The notes: generated by a model from the letters alone, not told the origin. A stretch of DNA of 64,000 nt from Oricola nitratireducens (GCF_014904745.1 NZ_JACZCS010000008.1:124001-188000), one strand, 5' to 3'; positions 16,725 to 26,019 are shown, numbered from the stretch's first letter. A program made the numbers and translations.

Positions 16725-18191
16725 ATGAAAATCGGCGTGGCGCAGTTCTGGCATGAGGCCAACTCCTTTGCGGCCAATCCCGTCGGGCTTGCCGCTTTCG
16801 AGGAGAGGACCTGGCTGCGCGGCGCCGAGGTGGCGCCGGGGTTTAAGGGGTCGGCGACCGAACTCGGCGGCACGATCGGCTGGGCGGACGAAAAGCACGA
16901 TACCGAACTGGTTTTCTCGCGCTGCGCATCGGCCACGCCGGGCGGCCCCGTGGAGCAGGCGATTCTCGACCGGATCGTCACCGAGATCACGACGGACACG
17001 GTCTTCGATGCCGTCGACGGTATCTATTTGTCGCTGCATGGCGCTTCGCTCGGCACGAAGGAACCGGCACCGGAAGAGCGGCTTGTCGCAGGACTCCGGC
17101 ACCGATTTCCGGACCTGCCGATCGTCGCCTCCTTCGACATGCATGCCTGCCCGACCAGTGCGACGGCGGCGATGCTGAACGGCGCGACCGTCTATCGCAG
17201 CTATCCGCATGTGGACATGGCCGAAACCGCCGTCGCGGCGCTGGAGCTTCTCGCGGACATGATCGCGAGCGGCGTGCGGCCCAAGGTGGTGCACCGCACG
17301 ATCGATCGCGTGTTGCCCAGTTTCCGGATGGCGACGGCGCCGGGTTCGCCGATGGCGGAGATCGAAGCGATTTCGCAGGACATCGCCGCGGCAACCGGGG
17401 AAGGCGTTTGTTGCGCCTATCCCTTCGCCAGTTTCGCCTATGCCGACACACCGGCGGCGGATGCCGGCGTTCTGGTTACCTGTCTCGATCAGCCGGAAGG
17501 CGAGCGCGTGGCGGAAACGGTTTGCGACGCGATGTTCGCACGGCGCGGCCGGTTCCGACCGGACCTGCCGGACGCGGCGAAGGTGCTCGCCGCGCGGCCC
17601 TGGGCGGACGGCCGCCGGGTCGCGATCCTCGAACCGTCGGACAACCCGCTTTCCGGCGGTGCGGGCGACACGCCCGGGCTTCTTTCGGCCGCGCTCGCCT
17701 GCGACCTGCCCGAGGGAACGGTCTTCGCCTTCTTTCACGATCCGGCCATGGTCAGGAAGGCCGCGGATGCGGGAACCGGCTCCCGTATCCGGGCGATGCT
17801 CGGTGGCCGTCACGGCGGCGGTTTCGGAGCGCCGGTACCGGTCGACGCCGTCGTGGCCCGGGTGACCGACGGACGTTTCGTCAATGCGGGGCCGATGGAG
17901 CGCGGCCGGCCGGTAACGCTCGGTGCGACGGCGGTCCTCGAAACCGGTCCGCTGCGCATCATCGTCACGTCGCTTTGCCAGTCGCCCAACGACCTGAACT
18001 ATTTCGCGCTGCACGGGATAGACCTGACCCGCGTCCCGCTGCTCCTCGCCAAGGCCAAGAACCATTTCATGGCGGCGCTCGGCCCGGCGTTCGATGCCGT
18101 TATCCAGGCCGAGACGCCGGGACCGGCAATGGCCGATGTCAGCGCCCTGCCGTTCCGCCACATTCCGAAGCACCGCTTCGATCTGGACTGA
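16725..18191 (+). CDS. M81 family metallopeptidase (MlrC-like)
   Basis: Zinc metallohydrolase of the microcystin-degradation MlrC family, 488 residues from the ATG at 16725. A TTG start at 16692 is possible but has no family support. The N-terminal opening KIGVAQFWHEANSF, the LHGA block near residue 105, and FDMHACPTSAT followed by YPHVDMAETA give the expected Asp/His metal ligands. C-terminal DUF1485/MlrC_C features include SDNPLSGGAGDTPGLL. Members often act on D-amino-acid or cyclic amide compounds; the substrate here is unknown. It sits between soeC and the HDAC-like gene on the same strand with small gaps, so it may be co-transcribed with soeABC. Confidence 0.8.
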   Translation: MKIGVAQFWHEANSFAANPVGLAAFEERTWLRGAEVAPGFKGSATELGGTIGWADEKHDTELVFSRCASATPGGPVEQAILDRIVTEITTDTVFDAVDGIYLSLHGASLGTKEPAPEERLVAGLRHRFPDLPIVASFDMHACPTSATAAMLNGATVYRSYPHVDMAETAVAALELLADMIASGVRPKVVHRTIDRVLPSFRMATAPGSPMAEIEAISQDIAAATGEGVCCAYPFASFAYADTPAADAGVLVTCLDQPEGERVAETVCDAMFARRGRFRPDLPDAAKVLAARPWADGRRVAILEPSDNPLSGGAGDTPGLLSAALACDLPEGTVFAFFHDPAMVRKAADAGTGSRIRAMLGGRHGGGFGAPVPVDAVVARVTDGRFVNAGPMERGRPVTLGATAVLETGPLRIIVTSLCQSPNDLNYFALHGIDLTRVPLLLAKAKNHFMAALGPAFDAVIQAETPGPAMADVSALPFRHIPKHRFDLD

Positions 18192-18219
18192 CAACCGCTG
18201 CCATCGGAAGGACGTTTTG

Positions 18220-19332
18220 TTGCGACCCGAATTCATTTCCAGCGAGATCTACCGGCAGACCGGATATTCCGGGAACCATCCGCTCGCCATCCAGCGTATC
18301 GGCTCCGTGCTGACCTTGTGCGAGCAACTCGGCTGGCTCGCGAAGTCGGGGCCGGATGCCTATGTGCAAAGCCCGGTGGCGACGCTGGAGGACCTGCTGA
18401 AATTTCACACACGCGATTACGTCGCCGCCCTGCAGGCTGCGGAGGCGCGCGGCGGCGCGACGCCGGAGGAACGCGAGACATACGCGCTCGGCACGCTGGA
18501 GAACCCGATCTTCAAGGGGCTCTTCAACCGCGCGGCGACCTCGGTCGGCGGTTCGATCCACGCCGCGCGCCGCGCCGCTGAAGGCCGTATCGTCTATCAC
18601 CCGTCGGGCGGCACGCATCATGGCTTCAAGGACCATGCCTCGGGGTTCTGCTTTTTCAACGATCCGGTCTTCTCGGTCCTGACCTTTCTCGAACAGGGCC
18701 TGGAGCGTGTGCTCTATGTCGATCTCGACGCCCATCACGGCGATGGCGTCGAGACGGCTTTCGCCGATGACAAGCGGGTGTTCCTGATCTCCGTTCACGA
18801 GGAGAAGCGCTGGCCATACACCGGCACGCTCGACGACCGCGCCGGCGGCAATGCGTGCAACCTGCCGGTGCCGAAAAAGATGAATGACAGCGAACTGAAT
18901 TTTCTCATGCGCGAGGCTGTGCTGCCGCTCGCAAAAAGGTTCGAGCCGCGGGCGCTGGTGGTCACTTGCGGGGCGGACGCGCTTATGGGCGATCCGCTGT
19001 CGTCGCTGGAACTGTCGAATTCCTGTCTTTGGGATGCGGTGATGGCGCTGACGGAAACCGTGCCGGCCTCCGTCATTCTCGGCGGCGGCGGCTACAATCC
19101 GTGGACCGTGGCGCGCTGCTGGACGGGGCTCTGGGGCCGCATCGCCGGCAAGGAGATGCCGGAAAAACTGCCAGCGGAATCTGTCGCCTATCTGGAAAGC
19201 CTCGAATGCGATCTGGTCGATGACGAGGACGACATGCAGCCCTGGTGGACGACGACGCTCGTCGATCCGCGCAATGACGGTCCGGTGCGCCCGGAATTCG
19301 GCGAGATCGCCAAGGCCGTATTGGCGCCCTAG
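18220..19332 (+). CDS. histone deacetylase-like amidohydrolase
   Basis: Zinc-dependent deacetylase-fold hydrolase (AcuC/HDAC family), 370 residues. The family-like sequence begins at a TTG at 18220, with GGAAGGA 7 bases upstream; no ATG fits. Active-site elements are present: HPSGGTHHGFKDH (paired histidines), VDLDAHHGDG (Asp and His zinc ligands), CGADALMGD (third ligand Asp) and GGGGYNP (catalytic Tyr). Bacterial members deacetylate acetylpolyamines, acetyl-CoA synthetase or small amides. It lies 28 bases after the M81 gene, suggesting a two-step hydrolytic pair, which is inference. Confidence 0.82.
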   Translation: MRPEFISSEIYRQTGYSGNHPLAIQRIGSVLTLCEQLGWLAKSGPDAYVQSPVATLEDLLKFHTRDYVAALQAAEARGGATPEERETYALGTLENPIFKGLFNRAATSVGGSIHAARRAAEGRIVYHPSGGTHHGFKDHASGFCFFNDPVFSVLTFLEQGLERVLYVDLDAHHGDGVETAFADDKRVFLISVHEEKRWPYTGTLDDRAGGNACNLPVPKKMNDSELNFLMREAVLPLAKRFEPRALVVTCGADALMGDPLSSLELSNSCLWDAVMALTETVPASVILGGGGYNPWTVARCWTGLWGRIAGKEMPEKLPAESVAYLESLECDLVDDEDDMQPWWTTTLVDPRNDGPVRPEFGEIAKAVLAP

Positions 19333-19339
19333 TCTTCTG

Positions 19340-19350
19340 TTCGGTATATT
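19340..19350. promoter_or_regulatory. soe-like half-site upstream of lipS1
   Basis: TTCGGTATATT is identical to the right half of the soeA element (12055-12065). A weaker inverted version, CGGAATATGAC, follows at 19411-19421 just before the lipS1 ribosome binding site. Both lie in the 104-base gap before lipS1. This may link the lipoate genes to the sqr/soe regulator; statistical support is modest. Confidence 0.35.
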
Positions 19351-19436
19351 GTGCCGGGCCGATATAAAGCGTGTTGCGGCCATTGGGGAATGGACGTTAT
19401 ATTACTTTTTCGGAATATGACGTGGGAGGCGTTGTG

Positions 19437-20480
19437 ATGAGCGGTTGGCTTGACCGTATCCAGACGATCGAAGACCTGGAGGATGCCGAATTCGACGCCG
19501 GCCTCGTCGCCGAAATGGAGCGCGCCGTCGCGGAACGCGCGCCGGGTCCGATCCGGTTTTCGACCCCGACCTTCAAGGAATACGACAATTCCGAGATCAA
19601 GGGCTGCGGCAAGAACTCGTTTCCCGCCTTCTCGATCACTGCCGGCGCCTGCGCGCTCGACTGCGACCATTGCCAGGCGAAGATCCTCGAGCCGATGATC
19701 CCGGCGACCAAGCCGGACATGCTCGACCGCAAGGTGCGCGCCCTGATCCAGTTGCAGGACCTGCAGGGTTTCCTGCTGTCGGGCGGCTCCAACCGCAAGA
19801 ACGAGATCAACTACGAACGCTTCTATCCCGTCATCGAGGGGCTGAAGCGCGATTTTCCGCATCTGAAGGTTGCGATCCACACCGCACTGACCGACGAGGT
19901 CGGCGCGAAGCGCATGGAATCGGCCGGTGTCGACACGGCGATGATGGACGTCATCGGCGCGCAGGAGACGATCGAGCAGGTTTACCACCTCGACCGGCCG
20001 GTGGAGGATTTCGAAAAGACGCTGGCCGCATTGTCCGCGACGAACATGGAGATCTCGCCGCATATCGTGGTCGGGCTGCATTACGGCGAGATTCTCGGCG
20101 AAGCGAACGCGCTCGACATGGTCGCGCGGCACAATGTCAACGCGCTGGTGCTGGTCGTCATCATGCCGTTTTACGCCAAGCCCGGCACCTTCAAGACGCC
20201 GAGTACCGGCGATGTCGGCCGCATCTTCCTGGAAGCGCGCCAGCGTCTCGCCGACAAGCAGGTGCTGCTCGGCTGCGCGCGGCCTCCGGGCATGCACAAG
20301 CGCGTCACCGACGCCTATGCGGTCATGGCCGGCCTCGACGGCATCGCCTTTCCGGCGGAAGGCGCGGTCGCGGTTTCGCGGGCGATCGGTCGCGAATTCA
20401 ACCAGGAGCACGCTTGCTGCTCGATCAAGATCGGCGCCAAGATTGGCGGGAGCCGCGCCGTCTCTCCGTGCGCGGCGTGA
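19437..20480 (+). CDS. lipS1: lipoate synthase subunit LipS1, radical SAM
   Basis: Radical SAM enzyme that, with LipS2, inserts the two sulfur atoms into a protein-bound octanoyl chain in the LipS1/LipS2 pathway known from sulfur oxidisers. It has 347 residues from the ATG, with GGGAGG 8 bases upstream. The SAM cluster motif is CALDCDHC near residue 73. Further cysteines are GCGKN before it and a C-terminal cluster (ACCSIKIGAKIGGSRAV). It opens a four-gene lipoate-assembly operon; lipT follows after 7 bases. The assignment rests strongly on this gene order. Confidence 0.85.
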   Translation: MSGWLDRIQTIEDLEDAEFDAGLVAEMERAVAERAPGPIRFSTPTFKEYDNSEIKGCGKNSFPAFSITAGACALDCDHCQAKILEPMIPATKPDMLDRKVRALIQLQDLQGFLLSGGSNRKNEINYERFYPVIEGLKRDFPHLKVAIHTALTDEVGAKRMESAGVDTAMMDVIGAQETIEQVYHLDRPVEDFEKTLAALSATNMEISPHIVVGLHYGEILGEANALDMVARHNVNALVLVVIMPFYAKPGTFKTPSTGDVGRIFLEARQRLADKQVLLGCARPPGMHKRVTDAYAVMAGLDGIAFPAEGAVAVSRAIGREFNQEHACCSIKIGAKIGGSRAVSPCAA

Positions 20481-20487
20481 GGCGCGC

Positions 20488-21627
20488 ATGACCAGTGACG
20501 CAGGTTTCGATGTCGATGTGCTTGTCGTCGGGCTCGGCCCGGCGGGCGCATCGGCGGCCGCCGCAGCGGCGGAGAAGGGCCTGAGCGTCCTCGCCATCGA
20601 ACGCAATGCCGAACCCGGCCTGCCTGTGCAATGCGCGGAATTCGTGCCGATGATGATCGGCATGCAGCTTCCCGAGATGGGCGACAGCCGCGTCCAGGCG
20701 ATCAGTGAAATGCAGACCTTCATCGGCGGCGAAGAGGCCGTCGTGACGCCGGATTTCCGCGGCTACATGGTCGATCGCGCCCGTTTCGACCAATATCTGA
20801 TCGCACAGGCACAAAAGGCCGGTGCGCAATGCCGCTTCGCCACGTCGTTGCGCGGCCTCGATGCCAACGGAATGGCGACGATCGGCGACGGCGAGACGGT
20901 CAAGGCGAAGCTCGTCATCGGCGCCGATGGCCCGCGCTCGCGCGTCGGCGAGGCGATCGGCGCGGTGAACACGGAGCTGGTCGAAACGCGGCAGATCACG
21001 CTCGACCTCACCGATCCGCACGCCGCGACGGACATTTTCCTCAATGCCGAGATCGTCGGCGGCTATGCCTGGCTGTTCCCGCGCGGAGATGTCTGCAATC
21101 TCGGCCTCGGGGTTACGGCTGAACACAAGGCGCGGCTGAAGCCGTTGCTCGATGCGCTGCATGCGCAACTGGTCGCCGAAGGCCGCGTCGGCGAGACGAT
21201 TATTCGCCATACGGGCGGGTTGATTCCCGTCGGCGGTCTTGTCGGGCCGGCGGGCATGCTCGGCGAAACGGCAGTTCTTCTGGCAGGCGATGCGGCGGGG
21301 CTGACCAATCCGGTCACCGGCGCGGGCATCCCCTCTGCCGTCATGTCCGGTAAAAGCGCCGGGGTGGCCGCCGCCGGTTTCGTTGCCGGCGATGCGGACG
21401 CGCCCGGCGACTACGCCGAGGAACTGGACGACATTTTCGGGCCGTCGCTGGCGCTGGCGCTCAGCCGCCGCCGCGAGATCCTCGACACCTACCGGCAGGG
21501 CGGCCTGCCGGACAAGGGCGACATGCGCAAGTCATGGATCGCCTTCCCGCAATACTGGAAGAAGGACGCGGCGGGCATACCCCTGTCGCAGACCGGACAA
21601 ACCCTGGAGGCCACGCAAGCGATATGA
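20488..21627 (+). CDS. lipT: LipT-type FAD-dependent oxidoreductase (geranylgeranyl-reductase-like)
   Basis: FAD-binding oxidoreductase of 379 residues from the geranylgeranyl reductase/PHBH superfamily. The N-terminal dinucleotide-binding motif is VVGLGPAGASAAAAAAEKG. The second FAD motif is VIGADGPRS near 150, and the third is VLLAGDAAGLTNPVTGAGI near 270. Between two radical SAM lipoate synthase genes, this type of protein is known as LipT and probably supplies electrons or redox control for LipS1/S2. It overlaps lipS2 by the ATGA motif. An archaeal-type lipid reductase is the alternative but lacks context. Confidence 0.8.
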   Translation: MTSDAGFDVDVLVVGLGPAGASAAAAAAEKGLSVLAIERNAEPGLPVQCAEFVPMMIGMQLPEMGDSRVQAISEMQTFIGGEEAVVTPDFRGYMVDRARFDQYLIAQAQKAGAQCRFATSLRGLDANGMATIGDGETVKAKLVIGADGPRSRVGEAIGAVNTELVETRQITLDLTDPHAATDIFLNAEIVGGYAWLFPRGDVCNLGLGVTAEHKARLKPLLDALHAQLVAEGRVGETIIRHTGGLIPVGGLVGPAGMLGETAVLLAGDAAGLTNPVTGAGIPSAVMSGKSAGVAAAGFVAGDADAPGDYAEELDDIFGPSLALALSRRREILDTYRQGGLPDKGDMRKSWIAFPQYWKKDAAGIPLSQTGQTLEATQAI

Positions 21628-22913
21628 CCTGTCTTAAGCCGGAAAACGCGATGCCGGGCGCCAAGGGTGCCGGCGGCTCGGATTTCAATCCTTTTGCGCT
21701 GATGGAGCCGCGCGCGCCGGGCCGCGTGCCCGTCGAGATGAAGAACGGCAAACCGGTGAAGGAAGCCAACCTGACGCCGGAAGGGCTCTATCGCCCCGAT
21801 TACCGGGTGATGACGCCGCATATGCGCTCGCCCGAGTATGTGCAGATGTCGACCGCCGCCGCGATCACGCTGGGGCTGGTCGAGGGCCAGATGCACCGCT
21901 GCGCCTGCACGCGCTGCCTGAACCTGCTCTTGACCTATCCGGAAGGCTGCCGCGCCAACTGCGCCTATTGCGGCTTGGCCCGTCATCGCGAGGCCGAACG
22001 CAATTATGCCGACCGCAACTTCATCCGGGTCGACTGGCCGGCGGTGTCGATGGACGAGATCGTCGATCGCGTCGCCGCCGATGTCGAGGGCTCGCCCTTC
22101 CACCGCATGTGCATCTCGATGATCACCCATCCGAATTCGGACGAGGACACGGTGACGGTGCTGAAGAAATGGGTCGACCGGATCGACCCCGACGCGATTC
22201 CGATCTCGATCCTGTCGAACCCGACGACGATGACGCGCAACGACGTCCAGACGCTGCGCGACATGGGCTCGGACATCTTCACGGTGGCGCTCGACGCCGC
22301 CACACCGGAACTGTTCGACCGGACCCGTGGCAAGGGTGTGCAGTCGCCGCATACCTGGAAGAAATACTGGGAAATCATGCTCGAGGCGCGCGACATTTTC
22401 GGGCCGAAGAAGTTCGGCGCGCATATCATCGTCGGCATGGGCGAGACCGAGCACGACGTGATGAAGGTGGTGCAGGAACTGGTCGATCTCGGCGGCCACA
22501 GCCACATGTTCTGCTTCTTCCCGGAGAAGGGGTCGCTGATGGATCACCTGCCGGCGACGCCGCGCGACCAGTGGCGCCGCGTCCAACTGGCACGTTACCT
22601 CGTCGATTATTGCGGTGTGCGCATCGAGCACATGACATTCGACGAGGAAGGCCGGATCGCCGATTTCGGCCTGCCGAAGTCGGAACTCGACGGAATCGTC
22701 GATGCCGGTATCGCGTTCCGTACCTCGGGCTGCCCGGGCAAGTTCGCCGACGACATCTCGGCCTGCGACCGGCCCTATGGCGACAGCCCGCCGAGCAATA
22801 TCGCGAGCTATCCGTTCCCGCTTGAGGACGTCGACATCCGCAAGGTGCGGAGCCAGTTGCAGATGGACCGGCCGGGCGAAAGCTACGAGCCGGGCGAAGA
22901 GTTCGACGACTGA
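21624..22913 (+). CDS. lipS2: lipoate synthase subunit LipS2, radical SAM
   Basis: Second radical SAM enzyme of the LipS1/LipS2 sulfur-insertion pair, 429 residues. The SAM cluster motif is CRANCAYC near residue 113. A preceding CACTRC near 93 probably binds an auxiliary cluster that donates sulfur, as in classic LipA. A C-terminal Cys pair occurs in RTSGCPGKFADDISACDRP. It follows lipT with a 4-base overlap and precedes sLpl by 36 bases. Confidence 0.85.
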   Translation: MTCLKPENAMPGAKGAGGSDFNPFALMEPRAPGRVPVEMKNGKPVKEANLTPEGLYRPDYRVMTPHMRSPEYVQMSTAAAITLGLVEGQMHRCACTRCLNLLLTYPEGCRANCAYCGLARHREAERNYADRNFIRVDWPAVSMDEIVDRVAADVEGSPFHRMCISMITHPNSDEDTVTVLKKWVDRIDPDAIPISILSNPTTMTRNDVQTLRDMGSDIFTVALDAATPELFDRTRGKGVQSPHTWKKYWEIMLEARDIFGPKKFGAHIIVGMGETEHDVMKVVQELVDLGGHSHMFCFFPEKGSLMDHLPATPRDQWRRVQLARYLVDYCGVRIEHMTFDEEGRIADFGLPKSELDGIVDAGIAFRTSGCPGKFADDISACDRPYGDSPPSNIASYPFPLEDVDIRKVRSQLQMDRPGESYEPGEEFDD

Positions 22914-22949
22914 CACGCGGACGCTGCGCCGCGGCCGAGGGAGGACAGC

Positions 22950-24032
22950 ATGACCAAGACATTCCGGGTGATCGACACCGGCGTGCGCCATTGCCGCGCG
23001 CAGATCGCGTTCGACCAGGCGCTGATCGAGACACACAAGGCGGGCCAGATCCCCGACACGGTACGGTTCCTGCAATTCCCGCCCTCGGTGCTGGTCGGCC
23101 GGCACCAGGCGATCTCGCACGAACTCAATCTCAATGCCTGCCGGGCGGCCGGCGTCGGCATCGGCCGGCGGATCACCGGAGGCGGCGCGCTCTATCTCGA
23201 CGAGGGCCAGTTCGGCTGGGAGCTGATCTTCCACAAGAACACGCTCGGTATCACCAGCCTCGGCGACCTGGCGCGCGAAATCTGCGAGGCGGCCGCCGCG
23301 GGCCTGTCGAAGCTCGGCGTCGACGTCCGCTACCGGCCGCGCAACGACCTCGAGGTCGACGGACGCAAGATCGGCGGCACCGGAGGGTTCTTCGACGGCG
23401 ACACGATCTTCTACCAGGGCACGACGCTGGTGGAGATGGATGGCGCCAAGATGGCCTCGCTGCTCAACATCCCGGCCGCCAAGCTGGCCAAGCGCGGCCA
23501 GTCGAGCGGCGCGCAGCGCGTCGTCACGCTGAAGGAACTGTTCGACGGGGCTCCGCCGCCGGTCGGCGAGGTGCAGCAGGCGATGCTGGAGGGGTTTGCG
23601 GAGAAACTCGGCATTTCGCCCGAATGGGGCGCGATCACGCCGGCCGAGGAAGCGGCGGCGCGGTCGCTCTTCGACAGCGAGATCGGCCAGGACGAGTTCG
23701 TCTACGAGATCGACGACCAGAAGAATTCGCCGGGCGTGCTGACCGGCAGCCATACCGGGCAGGGCGGCACGATCACCGCCTATCTGCGCCTCGAAGGCGC
23801 GAACCAGGACCGCATCCGCGAGGTGCTGATCACCGGCGATTTCTTCGTCACGCCGCCGAAGACGATCTACAATCTGGAGGCTGCGCTGCGTGGTGTCGCC
23901 GTGGCCGACGTGGCGCAGGCGACAGAGGATTTTTTCACAAACGCCAATGTCGGGTTGCTGACGGCGGCGCCGGCGGATTTCGCCGAGGCCGTCCTCAATG
24001 CGGCTTCGACGGGTGAACTCGTGCCCGCCTGA
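22950..24032 (+). CDS. lipoate-protein ligase, sLpl(AB)-type
   Basis: Attaches lipoate or octanoate to the target lysine of a carrier domain through an acyl-AMP. It has 360 residues and contains both the catalytic domain and a C-terminal accessory domain. The lipoate-binding motif is RRITGGGALYLDEGQ near residue 75 and the catalytic lysine is in GRKIGGTGGFFDGD near 140. GGGAGG precedes the ATG. Together with lipS1, lipT and lipS2 it makes a complete alternative lipoate assembly set. In sulfur oxidisers with sHdr the target is the lipoate-binding protein LbpA. No lbpA or shdr gene is in the window. Confidence 0.85.
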   Translation: MTKTFRVIDTGVRHCRAQIAFDQALIETHKAGQIPDTVRFLQFPPSVLVGRHQAISHELNLNACRAAGVGIGRRITGGGALYLDEGQFGWELIFHKNTLGITSLGDLAREICEAAAAGLSKLGVDVRYRPRNDLEVDGRKIGGTGGFFDGDTIFYQGTTLVEMDGAKMASLLNIPAAKLAKRGQSSGAQRVVTLKELFDGAPPPVGEVQQAMLEGFAEKLGISPEWGAITPAEEAAARSLFDSEIGQDEFVYEIDDQKNSPGVLTGSHTGQGGTITAYLRLEGANQDRIREVLITGDFFVTPPKTIYNLEAALRGVAVADVAQATEDFFTNANVGLLTAAPADFAEAVLNAASTGELVPA

Positions 24033-24082
24033 CCCTTACGGCTCAGGCTGTTTTCGCGGTCAAAAATATCGGCAAGATTCCA

Positions 24083-24119
24083 ATCCGCACCGCTCGTATC
24101 AGAAAAAAGCGGTGCGGAT
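24083..24119. terminator. inverted repeat between the lipoate operon and the Omp gene
   Basis: Perfect 12-bp stem ATCCGCACCGCT / AGCGGTGCGGAT with a 13-base loop, between two convergent genes. There is no T-run right after the stem in either direction, so termination is likely but not certain. Confidence 0.5.
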
Positions 24120-24129
24120 AGTTCCTCGG

Positions 24130-24801
24130 TCAGAAATGCCAGTTCAGCCCGCCACGCACCACGACAAAGTCGGTGATCGGCGCTGCAACCGGGATAGCCA
24201 CGGTATAACTGGAGTCATTCAAATCAACGTAAAGCGCCTCGGCTTTAAGCGAGAGATGATTGTTTACACCGACCTCGACGCCACCACCGGCCGTCCAGCC
24301 CGAAACCCATTCATCGGAACTAAATCCACCTGCGACCTGTCCGGCCTTCACTTGGGCGAATGCGGCACCGCCGGTCACATAGGGAAGGAACTTGCCGTAG
24401 GCATAGCCAATGCGGGCCCGGGCCGTCGCGAATGCGTCGATATCGGTGTAGCAAACCGAGGGGCAACCCGCGACCGTGCTACCGTCGATATCGGCCTTGG
24501 CGATATCGCCCTCGACGCCAAAAACCATCTGGTTACGTTGCCAATTGTAACCCAGCGTGCCGCCGATCAGCCCTCCCTCGATATCAAAGCCGTCGCTACG
24601 AGTACCGAGAGTATCCACGTGGTAGCCGTTGGCAGAGCCGTAACCGCCCTGCACACCGGCATAAATCCCGGACCAATCGTAGACCGCCATGGGAGCCGCA
24701 GGCTCCATCACGGGGTCGGCCGCCGACATCAGATCAGCAGCATTTGCTCCGGTCGCAATCAAGGTGATCGCAGCCGCGGAAGTCATGAGAAGTCGCAGCA
24801 T
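24130..24801 (-). CDS. outer membrane beta-barrel protein, Omp25/Omp31-like
   Basis: Surface-exposed 8-strand porin-like barrel of the rhizobial/Brucella Omp25-Omp31 type, 223 residues. A signal peptide of about 21 residues ends near TGANA-ADL. The mature start has YDWSGIYAGVQGGYG, the family hallmark. The chain ends in an aromatic residue (GGLNWHF), the usual recognition signal of the barrel-assembly machinery. The ATG at 24801 is preferred over an upstream TTG. Its local coding sequence is less GC-rich than its neighbours. It is monocistronic. Confidence 0.85.
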   Translation of the reverse strand: MLRLLMTSAAAITLIATGANAADLMSAADPVMEPAAPMAVYDWSGIYAGVQGGYGSANGYHVDTLGTRSDGFDIEGGLIGGTLGYNWQRNQMVFGVEGDIAKADIDGSTVAGCPSVCYTDIDAFATARARIGYAYGKFLPYVTGGAAFAQVKAGQVAGGFSSDEWVSGWTAGGGVEVGVNNHLSLKAEALYVDLNDSSYTVAIPVAAPITDFVVVRGGLNWHF

Positions 24802-25021
24802 TGTTGTTCCCAATTCTGAGTTCGCCGATAAGTTGTAGGTAAATAATCACAATTGTCCGAGCAATACTGTAGGAAACGCGCAACACCTGGTTCCAAATTC
24901 ACGCTGGGGAAACGTGGCTGATCGGCGCCATTCCTGAATCAAGATCCCTGATATTTCCCGCTGATCAGTTCTTTCCGCAATATGATTCGGTGCGTCTTTT
25001 GGTGCTGTCCGATTTGCTGGA

Positions 25022-25993
25022 TCAAGCCTTTTTCCCGGCGACGGCCCGCGCCATGACGCAGAGCATCTCGAACATCAGCGACGCGCCGAGCCATGCCGTG
25101 CCGCCGGCATTGTCGAAGGGTGGCGAGACCTCGACGAGATCGGCGCCGATGATGTTGACGCCTTCGAGTTCGCGCACGACCTGGATCGCCTGATAGGAGT
25201 TCGGCCCGCCGATCTCCGGCGTTCCGGTTCCGGGTGCAAAGGCCGGATCGACGAAATCGATGTCGTAGGAGACATATGTCGGGTCGGTACCGACGATCTC
25301 GCGCGCCTCGGCCATCACGTCCTCGATGCCGCGCTTGAAGAACTCCTCGATGGGGATGACGCGAATGCCGACGGAATCGGCGAAGTCTCGATCCTCGCGG
25401 TCATAGGTGGTGCCGCGGATGCCGATCTGCACCACGCGCTTCGGTTCGAGCAGACCCTCCTCGACGGCGCGGCGGAACGGCGTGCCGTGGGTGTACATCG
25501 AGCCATTGAAATAAGAATGGAACAGGTCGGTGTGGCTGTCGAAATGGATCATGCCGACCGGCTTGTCGGAGGCGAGGCCGCGCAGGATCGGCAGGGAACA
25601 GAGATGGTCGCCGCCCGCCGTCAGCGGGACGATGCCGGCTTCCCTGACGCGCTTGTAGAAGCGGGTGAAGCGGTCGAGGCTGTCCTGGACGTCGGCCGGG
25701 TTGGGCGCGACGTCGCCGATATCGGCGCAATTGACGAGCTCGAACGGCCGCACGCCGGTGGCGCCGTTTTCGGCGCGGATCATGGTCGAGAGATCGCGCA
25801 ACTGGCGCGGGCCGTGACGCGGGCCGGGGCGGTTGGTCGTGCCGCTGTCCCAGGGCGCGCCGATGATGCCGATCTGCACGTCGGCGATCCTCGGATCGTC
25901 GGGGCCGACATGGGGCAGGCGCATGAAAGTCGGCACCCCGGCGTAGCGGGGCAGGTCGAAGCCCGAAACGGGCTGGAAGAAAGTGTCGCTCAT
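25022..25993 (-). CDS. agmatinase-family ureohydrolase
   Basis: Binuclear manganese ureohydrolase that releases urea from a guanidino compound, 323 residues. All metal-binding motifs are intact: GGDH, FDSHTD and YDIDFVDPAFAPGTGTPE. The last block, with PGTGTPE, is agmatinase-like rather than arginase-like. Relatives act on guanidinobutyrate, guanidinopropionate or guanidinoacetate. It is the last gene of a minus-strand operon with two SDRs, a creatininase-like protein and an ABC importer, so a substrate other than agmatine is plausible. The in-frame region upstream of 25993 overlaps the SDR gene and is not family sequence. Confidence 0.85.
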   Translation of the reverse strand: MSDTFFQPVSGFDLPRYAGVPTFMRLPHVGPDDPRIADVQIGIIGAPWDSGTTNRPGPRHGPRQLRDLSTMIRAENGATGVRPFELVNCADIGDVAPNPADVQDSLDRFTRFYKRVREAGIVPLTAGGDHLCSLPILRGLASDKPVGMIHFDSHTDLFHSYFNGSMYTHGTPFRRAVEEGLLEPKRVVQIGIRGTTYDREDRDFADSVGIRVIPIEEFFKRGIEDVMAEAREIVGTDPTYVSYDIDFVDPAFAPGTGTPEIGGPNSYQAIQVVRELEGVNIIGADLVEVSPPFDNAGGTAWLGASLMFEMLCVMARAVAGKKA

Positions 25994-26019
25994 CGTCAGT
26001 CTCCGGACAAATCTGGAAA

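Noticed and set aside
15903-18236. Long minus-strand open frame opposite soeC and the M81 gene (777 codons)
   Set aside because: Low-complexity Arg-rich translation, no start context, and it lies opposite two well-supported genes.
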